A stretch of DNA of 7,531 nt from JAJPJX01 sp964568355 (GTDB taxonomy: Bacteria; Acidobacteriota; Terriglobia; Bryobacterales; Bryobacteraceae), in the NCBI GenBank assembly GCA_964568355.1, contig CAZMRK010000759.1:1-7531 (forward strand), written 5' to 3'. Below the pieces are notes generated by a model. That model was not told the origin of the DNA. It was given only the letters and a program-made list of their open reading frames with translations, and did no database searches. Shown here piece by piece: positions 1 through 6,456 of this stretch (positions are counted from its first letter, which is position 1; each line of letters starts with the position of its first letter). Made by a program: the position numbers and the translations under genes.

Positions 1-1284
1 GAACACGTCGCAGCTTCCATCCGGATCGCCGGTTTCCGGATTGTTGATGCTGGCGGTGGCGGTCAGCCCCGGCAGCGCATCGATGCGGGCCTTGATCAGG
101 TTGGCCGTTTGCAGCGGCGTGCTGCCCGCCGGAATATTGAAGGGTGCTACCACGTGTACGGTACTGGCGAGCCCCCCGAAGCGCTGTACGGAAACCGTGA
201 ATCCCACCTGCCCGGGCGCCGCGCTGCCGGTCTGGTTGCCTCTGGCGGGCAGGCCCGTGCCGTCCGACACCGTAATCGAGTCCGAAGGCAAATCCATGGT
301 CTGCAGGGTGACGATGTTGGGCTTGATATGCGACTGGGCCCAGACGCGGCGCACGAACGTCTGCATGCGTTTGCGAAAATCCGCCAGTTTGACGATGCCG
401 TCATCCCCCGGACCGCCGGGCACGGTCTCGACCACTCCGGTGGGCGCCGCTCGCATCACCCGGATGGCCACATCGAAGGCCCTGCCGCGGTTCACTTCTG
501 CCGTGAAGGTTACCTGGCACCTGTTAGAGGCGGCATTGCACGATTGCACGACGTAACTGGCGCGGACGTTCTGGTCCAGGATCTCCACCTTCGGATCTCC
601 CACGTCCGCCATGTCGGTAACCAGCAGGTACTGGTCGTTGTTGATGTGGTCCACCTTATCCGCTACCAGGCGCAGGTAGCGAGAGCGGAAGGCCACATGG
701 CCGGTGGTCACCTGCTTGCATTCCAGGGCGTCGATGCGGCGATCGGCCTCGTCGGCGACGCCCGCGAACGTATCGTGGTGATCAATCGTGCCGTCGGCGC
801 GGTAGAACGGGCGCAGCGCCTCCAGTTTCACGTGCACGGTCCCACTCGCCGCCGGGTCCACCACCTCCACCTTGAAGCTGTCCAGGTCTTCGTGCCCCAG
901 GCGATTGAAGCCGAAACCGGTGGGAAAGGTGTTGCCCGCGGTCCGCAGCCCCTGCAGCCCGCCGGCATCGGGGACATAGTTGGCGATGTTCAGCGTGTTG
1001 ACGGTATCGTCTTCCAGGTACTTCTTGTCCGGCGATCCGTGCACGATGCGGATCGATACCGGCGGAGAATTTTTCTTTACGAAACGATGGATCTGGCTGG
1101 TGGTGTGGTTGGTGGTCTTGCCGGCCTTATCCGGGACCGTCACCACGTCTCCCGCGCGCAGCGCCCGTGTCAGAAACGGCGCGTTGGCCGCTTCGGCGCG
1201 CAGCGGATCGCAATTGAGAAAGCCCTTTTCCATGGCGATTCCACAGAGGGTGTCGCCATCGCGGGCGGTTACCAGCGTCGGCAC
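1..1284 (-). CDS. LysM-domain protein downstream of vgrG; putative T6SS spike accessory or effector (3' end outside window)
   Basis: The reading frame is open for 428 codons from a GTG at 1284-1282 to the left edge with no stop, so the C-terminus is missing. GTG is the only usable start: a GGGGAGGA Shine-Dalgarno lies six bases upstream, and no ATG, GTG or TTG occurs in frame between it and the upstream in-frame stop. Residues 2-51 form a LysM domain, with the GDTL signature near residue 10, an alternating Ala/Asn-rich helix near 30-36 and the closing GD-x-VTVP at 45-51. LysM domains bind N-acetylglucosamine-containing glycans such as peptidoglycan. Cys14 and Cys25 sit inside the domain, and Cys249 and Cys256 form a short CX6C pair. 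Residues 52-428 look soluble and mixed alpha/beta, with no signal peptide or membrane span. I recognise no family and no catalytic motif there. The gene begins 37 bases after vgrG, so it is probably co-transcribed and functionally tied to the spike. A T6SS effector, adaptor or structural accessory are all possible; the first two are inference from position. Confidence 0.85.
   Translation of the reverse strand, partial: MPTLVTARDGDTLCGIAMEKGFLNCDPLRAEAANAPFLTRALRAGDVVTVPDKAGKTTNHTTSQIHRFVKKNSPPVSIRIVHGSPDKKYLEDDTVNTLNIANYVPDAGGLQGLRTAGNTFPTGFGFNRLGHEDLDSFKVEVVDPAASGTVHVKLEALRPFYRADGTIDHHDTFAGVADEADRRIDALECKQVTTGHVAFRSRYLRLVADKVDHINNDQYLLVTDMADVGDPKVEILDQNVRASYVVQSCNAASNRCQVTFTAEVNRGRAFDVAIRVMRAAPTGVVETVPGGPGDDGIVKLADFRKRMQTFVRRVWAQSHIKPNIVTLQTMDLPSDSITVSDGTGLPARGNQTGSAAPGQVGFTVSVQRFGGLASTVHVVAPFNIPAGSTPLQTANLIKARIDALPGLTATASINNPETGDPDGSCDVF
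1132..1281 (-). other. LysM domain coding segment (residues 2-51 of the partial protein)
   Basis: The segment encodes a single N-terminal LysM module: an opening TLVTARDGDTLCGIA-type beta strand and helix, a second helix, and a closing strand ending in VTVP. It contains two cysteines (residues 14 and 25) flanking the first helix. No secretion signal precedes it. An intracellularly made LysM protein encoded next to vgrG fits delivery by the T6SS or a structural role at the tip, rather than Sec export. Confidence 0.8.
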
Positions 1285-1290
1285 CGGCCG

Positions 1291-1298
1291 TCCTCCCC
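1291..1298 (-). promoter_or_regulatory. Shine-Dalgarno of the LysM gene; fixes its GTG start
   Basis: Read on the minus strand this is GGGGAGGA, followed by six bases and then GTG. It lies in the 37-base gap after the vgrG TAG. An ATG at 1319-1317 is closer to the vgrG stop but is in another frame and meets TAA after 16 codons. The GTG is therefore the start supported by both frame and ribosome-binding site. Confidence 0.75.
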
Positions 1299-1321
1299 GT
1301 TTTCTCGGATCTGGTACATAA

Positions 1322-3673
1322 CTATTGCGGCTCCCACACGGTTTTATCGAGGTTGGGGAAGGTAACCTCGCAATTACCCGGATCTACGCCGTCCACGCGC
1401 GCTTTTCCGTTGCTGTCGAGCGTCCCCTCCGCCACCGAGCCATCCGGCAGTTTGATGCTGTACTTCTCGCCGGGTACCGGATTCCCGTCCTTGTCCACCA
1501 GTTCGATCTCGATCCATTCCTTGGGAGGCGGCGGCTGGGTGCTGCTGGCCTGCTGCGCCGCCGTGGCCGAGGCTACCGTGGCCGGTGTGTGCGGCGCCGG
1601 GCTGATGGTGCCATACTTCCCCTGCTGCTGTTGCTGCTGCTGCGCCTGGATCTGCGCCATCTGCCCCGGGTCGGCCTTATCGGCTTCGGTGGCGTCCTTG
1701 GGAGCGGTCGGTGAGACCGCGCTGCCCGCCGTGCCCGACATGGCCGGCGATCCCGGCCCCGAATTGATCTTGGTCAACTGCCCATCAATCGTGACCAGCG
1801 AGCCTTTGATCGTGACGCCTGTCGGATCGATTACCACCGAATTGCCGCCGCACTTGATAGTGATTCCGACGGAATCTTCGATCACGATGCCCGCTCCCGC
1901 CTTGAGGTAGAGCTTCATCGAGACCGATTCCGAGTGGTTGCCGCTGAAGACCTCGGTCACATCTCCGGCTACCTGAAGGGAGTGCGTTCCCGAGACCTTG
2001 ATCGCCTGCTTGCCGTTGATCGCCAGATGATGGTCACGGCCCACCTTGATGAAATGGTCGTTGGTGATGGACAAGTGAGCGTCGTTCTTGATCTGCTCGT
2101 AGCGGTCCTTGGCGACGATCAGGTTGACGTTGTTGTCAACGTTCTTATACTCGTCGTTCTTGATGCGAATATCTACGTTTTTCTCGGCGTTGATGAAGAT
2201 CTGCTCGTTGCCCTTGTTGTCCTCGAAGCGGATCTCGTTGAAGCCGCCGCCGCCTTTGCTGCTCAGGCTCTTCCAGACGCTCTTGGTCTGAAAGTCCGGC
2301 AGGGTATAGGGCGGCATCTGCTCGGCGTTGTAGACCGAGCCGACGATGATGGGCCGGTCCGGATCGCCTTCCAGGAACTGCACCACTACTTCCTGGCCCA
2401 TGCGCGGGATCGAGATCATGCCCCACTGCTTGCCGGCCCATCCGGTGGCTACCCGGATCCAGCAGGAGCTGTTTTCATCCGCGACGCCTTCCCGGTCCCA
2501 GAAGAACTGCACCTTTACCCGGCCGTACTTGTCGGTCCAGATCTCTTCTCCCGATTTGCCGACCACCACGGCCGTCTGCACGCCCTCTACTACCGGCTTG
2601 CGGGCGCAGCGCGGCGGCCGGAACGGCACCGAGTTGGGAATGGCCTCCAGATAATTGCGGTATTCGAGCGGCTCTTCCCTGCCGGAGCGATAGCTGGCGT
2701 TTTTGCCGCGATGTTCGAGCGCCAGCAGCGTGTAATCGATGTTGGCGCTGTCGCGGAAATGATCGGTGAGGGTGAACTTGTAGCCGCACTCCAGGCCCAT
2801 GCAGTTGCCTTCGCCGCGCATGGTCATCAGGCGCGCTTCCTGCTCTTCCAGCCGGATGCGGGCGTAGCGGTCGCCCTCGTCCTTGGTGAGGTGCTTGCCT
2901 GGGAAATCGTAGATCTCGCCCTTTTCATTTCCGGAGAGCGTGGTGTAGAGCTTGGTGTTGGGCTTTTCGAAATCGTAATCGGTCAGCGTGGAGGTGCCGG
3001 GCTGCACGGTCACTTCGGATTCGAGCGCGATGATGGTGTCTTCATCCGGCGCGTCGCCGGTCGAAGGCAGAAACCGCACCGTGGACTGGTGCGGCGAGGC
3101 GGCGAACGCGCTGGTGGCGTCGCCGAGCACCATTTTGTGCTGGTCCTCGCTCTGCTCGAAGAAGTAGAAGATGCCCTCTTCTTCGAGCAGGCGGGAGATG
3201 AAATTGAAATCGGATTCGCGATACTGCACGCAGTAGTCGCGCGTGGGATAGCTGCCCTGCAGGCGCAGTTCGTATTCCGTGTAGCCCCGGTCCTTGAAGA
3301 TCTGCTCCACAATCTCCGGCACGCTCTTGGATTGAAAGATGCGGCAGTTGGAGAACTGGGTGAGGAACCAGAGCCAGGGCACCATCTCCAGTTCATAGGC
3401 CGCCATGCCGTCGGCGCCGTAATCGCTGGCCTTCATGCGGGAGATCAGCCCGTGGATGTGCCGTTCCGATTCGTCGGTCAAGATCAGCGACAGGACCGCC
3501 GGCTGGCTGAGCAGGCTCCGCATATCCACGTTGGGATCGGTGGAGAGCACCCGCAGCACGTAGCGGAACGGTTCGGACACCCGTTCCGTGCCGACAAAGC
3601 TCTCCACCAGCAGGGCGTCGTCGCCGAGCGGCGTCTTGATGCGAAATGATCGATTGATCTGGGTTGCGGCCAA
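1322..3673 (-). CDS. vgrG: T6SS spike protein VgrG/TssI with C-terminal linker and small beta-rich extension
   Basis: The 783-residue protein forms the trimeric spike on the Hcp tube and is ejected with it. Residues 5-350 are the gp27/gp44-like base, including the typical RDYCVQYRESDFNFISRLLEEEG-type stretch at 145-167. Residues 368-455 are the gp5-like OB fold, with DKYGRVKVQFFWDREG at 381-396 and SIPRMGQEVVVQFLEGDPDRP at 421-441. About 475-640 is the beta-helical needle, opening with FNEIRFEDNKG and full of short alternating Val/Ile repeats. Residues 640-717 are a low-complexity linker with seven consecutive Gln (678-684) and a Pro run. Residues 718-783 are a compact beta-rich domain (WIEIELVD, PVPGEKYSI, PDGSVAEGTLDSNGKARV) of transthyretin/Ig-like type. 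In other VgrGs such additions bind cargo; that role here is inferred. The start is TTG: the conserved N-terminus begins almost at once, the next Met is residue 51, and no upstream in-frame start exists. clpV ends 40 bases upstream. Confidence 0.97.
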   Translation of the reverse strand: MAATQINRSFRIKTPLGDDALLVESFVGTERVSEPFRYVLRVLSTDPNVDMRSLLSQPAVLSLILTDESERHIHGLISRMKASDYGADGMAAYELEMVPWLWFLTQFSNCRIFQSKSVPEIVEQIFKDRGYTEYELRLQGSYPTRDYCVQYRESDFNFISRLLEEEGIFYFFEQSEDQHKMVLGDATSAFAASPHQSTVRFLPSTGDAPDEDTIIALESEVTVQPGTSTLTDYDFEKPNTKLYTTLSGNEKGEIYDFPGKHLTKDEGDRYARIRLEEQEARLMTMRGEGNCMGLECGYKFTLTDHFRDSANIDYTLLALEHRGKNASYRSGREEPLEYRNYLEAIPNSVPFRPPRCARKPVVEGVQTAVVVGKSGEEIWTDKYGRVKVQFFWDREGVADENSSCWIRVATGWAGKQWGMISIPRMGQEVVVQFLEGDPDRPIIVGSVYNAEQMPPYTLPDFQTKSVWKSLSSKGGGGFNEIRFEDNKGNEQIFINAEKNVDIRIKNDEYKNVDNNVNLIVAKDRYEQIKNDAHLSITNDHFIKVGRDHHLAINGKQAIKVSGTHSLQVAGDVTEVFSGNHSESVSMKLYLKAGAGIVIEDSVGITIKCGGNSVVIDPTGVTIKGSLVTIDGQLTKINSGPGSPAMSGTAGSAVSPTAPKDATEADKADPGQMAQIQAQQQQQQQGKYGTISPAPHTPATVASATAAQQASSTQPPPPKEWIEIELVDKDGNPVPGEKYSIKLPDGSVAEGTLDSNGKARVDGVDPGNCEVTFPNLDKTVWEPQ
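1622..1642 (-). repeat. CAG/CAA trinucleotide tract encoding seven Gln in the VgrG linker
   Basis: Seven glutamine codons in a row (six CAG, one CAA in the middle) encode residues 678-684 of VgrG. They lie inside a linker rich in Ala, Pro, Gln and Thr that separates the needle from the C-terminal domain. Repeat tracts of this kind can change in length by slippage in whole codons without breaking the frame, so linker length may vary between strains. Confidence 0.8.
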
Positions 3674-3680
3674 TCCCTTA

Positions 3681-3688
3681 CCTCTCCC
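3681..3688 (-). promoter_or_regulatory. Shine-Dalgarno of vgrG; supports the TTG start
   Basis: Minus-strand GGGAGAGG, seven bases before TTG at 3673-3671. Together with the absence of any ATG or GTG in frame upstream or in the first 50 codons, it supports initiation at the unusual TTG codon. Confidence 0.65.
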
Positions 3689-3713
3689 AACTGCGCTCGC
3701 AGGCCGGGTCCCT

Positions 3714-6425
3714 TCACGCGTAGGTGAAGGAGCCGTCCTCCGCCAGGCCCACGCGGATCGATTCCGGCTTCAGGCCTTCGGCGATCCGCCCCAACAACTG
3801 CCGCGAGATATCCGGCAGCAGCGTGTTGGTCAGGACGTTGTCCACGTTGCGCGCGCCGCTTTCCACTTCGGTACAGCGCCGCGCTACTTCGTCGATCAGG
3901 ACCGGATCGTAGGTCAGGTCGATCCGGTGGGTCTCTTTCAGCCTCCGCTGGATCTTGGCCAGCTTCAGCACCACGATCTTCTTCAGGTTTTCGTCCCGGA
4001 TGGGGAAGTACGGGATGATCACCAGGCGGCCCAGAAAGGCCGGCTTGAAGATCTTGTTCAGCTCCGGTTTCAGGGCGTTGACCAGGCCGGTGGCGCCGGG
4101 CATGGTCTCCGGATCTGCGCACAATTTCATGAGCGTATCGGTGCCGGCGTTCGAGGTCAGGATGATGATTGTGTTTTTGAAATCGATCAGGCGGCCTTCG
4201 CCGTCCTCCATCATGCCCTTGTCGAACACCTGGAAGAACAGCTCCAGCACGTCCGGATGCGCTTTTTCCACCTCATCCAGCAGCACCACCGAGTAAGGCC
4301 GCCGCCGCACCGCTTCGGTCAGCACGCCGCCCTCTCCGTAGCCCACGTATCCGGGAGGCGAGCCCTTCAGCGTAGAGACCGTATGCGCCTCCTGGAACTC
4401 CGACATGTTGATGGTGATCAGGTTGTGCTCACCGCCATAGAGCAGGTCGGAAAGCGCCAGCGCGGTTTCGGTCTTGCCGACGCCGCTCGGCCCCACCAGC
4501 AGGAAGGTGCCGATGGGCTTGTTGGGGTCGTCCAGGCTGGCGCGCGCCGTGCGAATGCGCTGGCTCAACCCTTCGAGTGCATGCCCCTGGCCGATCACGC
4601 GCGCGCCCAGGTGCGATTCCAACTGCAGCACGGTGGCGATCTCGTCCTTGAGCATCTTGCCGACCGGAATGCCGGTCCAGCCCGAAATCACCTCGCCTAC
4701 GAGCTGCGCGTCCACGCAGACCCGCATGAGCGGGGTCTCGCCCTGGAGGGCTTCGAGGTCCTGATTCAGCTTTTCGAGCTCCGCGCGCAGCGCGTCAGGG
4801 TCGGACGCGGGGGCGGCGACCGCCGTCTGCGGCGCCGTGGCGGCTGCTGCCGCGCCTGAGGCTGTGGCTGCGGCGCCCGCCGCGGTTCCCTCCGCGTGCG
4901 CCGTCTCCAGGGCCGTACGGATCTCGCGAATCCGCCCGACTATGGTTCGCTCCTTCTCCCAACGTCCCTGCAGCTCCGCCAGCTTCGCTTCCGTGGCCGC
5001 GCGTTGTTCGGCAAGTTGCGCGATGCGCTCGGAGTGGTCGGCTCCGGCCGCTGTCTCGCGCTCCAGAATCCGCACCTGTACGGCCAGATCGTCGAGCGCG
5101 CGCAGCGCGTCCTCGATCGGTCCCGGAGTGGCGTTCTGCCCCAGCGAGAGGCGTGCACAGGTGGTATCGAGCACACTCACCGCCTTATCCGGCAGTTGGC
5201 GATCCGGCAGATAGCGGTGCGAGAGCTTGACCGCCGCCGCCAGGCCTTCGTCCAGAATGCGCACGTTGTGGTGCTTTTCGAGCGCCGGGACCACGCCGCG
5301 CAGCATCAACTGGCACTGCACCTCGGTGGGCTCTTCCACCTTCACCAACTGGAAGCGCCGCGCCAGGGCGGGATCCTTTTCGAAATACTTCTTGTATTCC
5401 GACCAGGTGGTGGCGGCGATGGTGCGCAGTTCGCCGCGCGCCAGGGCCGGCTTGAGCAGGTTGGCGGCGTCATTCTGCCCCGCCTGCCCGCCCGCGCCGA
5501 TCATGGTGTGGGCTTCGTCGATAAACAGGATGATGGGGATGGGCGAATTCTTTACCTCGTTGATGAGGCTCTTCAGGCGATTCTCGAATTCCCCCTTCAC
5601 GCCTGCGCCTGCCTGCAGCAGGGCCAGGTCGAGCGTTCGCACCTGCACGTTCTTGAGCACCGGCGGAACGTCGCCCTGCACGATGCGCAGCGCGAAGCCT
5701 TCCACCACGGCGGTCTTGCCGACGCCGGCCTCGCCCACCAGGATGGGATTGTTCTGGCGGCGCCGCGTCAGGATGTCCACCACCTGGCGGATCTCGAAAT
5801 CGCGCGCCAGCACCGGGTCGATCTTGCCGGACTTGGCGTTTTCGGTGAGGTTGACGGTGTACTGATCCAGGTTCGGCGTCTTGCCGTCGCCTTTGCGCGG
5901 GGCTCCGCCGGCTTCGGGAGCCGCGGCCGCGGCGGCTGCCGCCTGCGCCGTTTCGTCGGAAGACTCGACAATCTGCTGAAAATCCTTGCGCAGCGCGTCG
6001 GCATTGATCTTCTGGAATTCCCGGCTCACCTCGCGCATCAGCCGCGACAGTTCCTCATCGGTGGCCAGCGCCAGGATCGTGAAGCCGGAGCGGATCTGCC
6101 CGGCGCCATAATCGATCGAGCCCAGTGTCCAGGCTTCGGTCAGCATATTGCGCAGCGTGGGGCTCAACGCCGGATTCCGCGCGTTGCCGCTCTTGATCTT
6201 ATCCAGGCTGCGCGTCAGCTCGGCAGCCAGGCGGGACTTGTCCACTTCGAAATGTTTCAGGATGGCGGCCGTATCCCCGCTGCTCGAATCGAGCAGCTTC
6301 ATCAGGTAATGCTCCACCTCTACGTCATAGTGCGTCCGCGACAGGCAAAGCCCGGCGGCCGCCTCCAGCGCGTTGCGGGTCGTGTCATTCAGCTTTCCGA
6401 TCAACGACCTCAAATTAACCGGCAT
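3714..6425 (-). CDS. clpV: T6SS sheath-disassembly ATPase ClpV/TssH
   Basis: This 903-residue class II AAA+ unfoldase of the ClpB/Hsp100 type binds the contracted TssB-TssC sheath in the cytoplasm and recycles it using ATP. Residues 1-150 are the Clp-N double repeat, starting with LIGKLNDTTRNALEAAAGLC as in ClpV. NBD1 has Walker A GEAGVGKT (231-238), Walker B ILFIDEAH (299-306) and an Arg-Arg pair at 356-357 in the arginine-finger position. The middle domain (about 430-565) is predicted coiled coil. NBD2 has Walker A GPSGVGKT (645-652), pore loop PGYVGYGEGG (691-700), Walker B VVLLDEVEKAH (713-723), sensor 1 LTSNAG (756-761) and sensor 2 GARNVDN (857-863). Both ATPase sites look intact. Two Ala-rich linkers stand out: 160-169, between the N-domain and NBD1, and 511-540, within the middle domain. 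ATG start, 31 bases after tssG. ClpV rather than housekeeping ClpB is favoured by the N-terminus and the tssG/vgrG neighbours. Confidence 0.98.
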   Translation of the reverse strand: MPVNLRSLIGKLNDTTRNALEAAAGLCLSRTHYDVEVEHYLMKLLDSSSGDTAAILKHFEVDKSRLAAELTRSLDKIKSGNARNPALSPTLRNMLTEAWTLGSIDYGAGQIRSGFTILALATDEELSRLMREVSREFQKINADALRKDFQQIVESSDETAQAAAAAAAAPEAGGAPRKGDGKTPNLDQYTVNLTENAKSGKIDPVLARDFEIRQVVDILTRRRQNNPILVGEAGVGKTAVVEGFALRIVQGDVPPVLKNVQVRTLDLALLQAGAGVKGEFENRLKSLINEVKNSPIPIILFIDEAHTMIGAGGQAGQNDAANLLKPALARGELRTIAATTWSEYKKYFEKDPALARRFQLVKVEEPTEVQCQLMLRGVVPALEKHHNVRILDEGLAAAVKLSHRYLPDRQLPDKAVSVLDTTCARLSLGQNATPGPIEDALRALDDLAVQVRILERETAAGADHSERIAQLAEQRAATEAKLAELQGRWEKERTIVGRIREIRTALETAHAEGTAAGAAATASGAAAAATAPQTAVAAPASDPDALRAELEKLNQDLEALQGETPLMRVCVDAQLVGEVISGWTGIPVGKMLKDEIATVLQLESHLGARVIGQGHALEGLSQRIRTARASLDDPNKPIGTFLLVGPSGVGKTETALALSDLLYGGEHNLITINMSEFQEAHTVSTLKGSPPGYVGYGEGGVLTEAVRRRPYSVVLLDEVEKAHPDVLELFFQVFDKGMMEDGEGRLIDFKNTIIILTSNAGTDTLMKLCADPETMPGATGLVNALKPELNKIFKPAFLGRLVIIPYFPIRDENLKKIVVLKLAKIQRRLKETHRIDLTYDPVLIDEVARRCTEVESGARNVDNVLTNTLLPDISRQLLGRIAEGLKPESIRVGLAEDGSFTYA

Positions 6426-6430
6426 TGCGT

Positions 6431-6445
6431 CTCCCTCTCCCTCCT
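6431..6445 (-). promoter_or_regulatory. Purine-rich ribosome-binding region of clpV
   Basis: The minus strand reads AGGAGGGAGAGGGAG. The best anti-16S match (AGGAGG, 6440-6445) is 14 bases from the ATG, rather far. A second, weaker match (GAGGGAG, 6431-6437) is five bases away. The two may act as standby and proximal sites. The whole 31-base gap after the tssG stop is taken up by this element. Confidence 0.55.
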
Positions 6446-6456
6446 GGCGGAGGATC

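Noticed and set aside
109..1365. Plus-strand ORF of 418 codons opposite the LysM gene
   Set aside because: It is in exact codon register with the minus-strand gene. It stays open because TTA, CTA and TCA are rarely used there. The minus strand has a LysM domain, a Shine-Dalgarno and operon context; the plus-strand protein resembles nothing.
1934..3649. Plus-strand ORF of 571 codons opposite vgrG
   Set aside because: Codon-register antisense of an unmistakable VgrG. Its hydrophobic, His/Val/Leu-rich translation mirrors sense codons and shows no family features.
3674..3713. Possible promoter or terminator between clpV and vgrG
   Set aside because: Only 40 bases, GC-rich, with no convincing -10/-35 pair and no stem-loop followed by a T-run on the minus strand. 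The other gaps are shorter and equally plain.
3484..4122. Minus-strand 212-codon ORF spanning the clpV-vgrG junction in another frame
   Set aside because: Arg/Pro/Ser-rich out-of-frame translation of two well-supported genes, typical of GC-rich shadow frames.
3588..4859. Plus-strand ORF of 423 codons across clpV and the vgrG start
   Set aside because: Same codon-register artefact opposite clpV; no ribosome-binding site or recognisable domain.
3714..6425. Housekeeping ClpB instead of ClpV
   Set aside because: The N-terminal segment is of ClpV type and the gene sits between tssG and vgrG, so a T6SS-specific ATPase is the better call.
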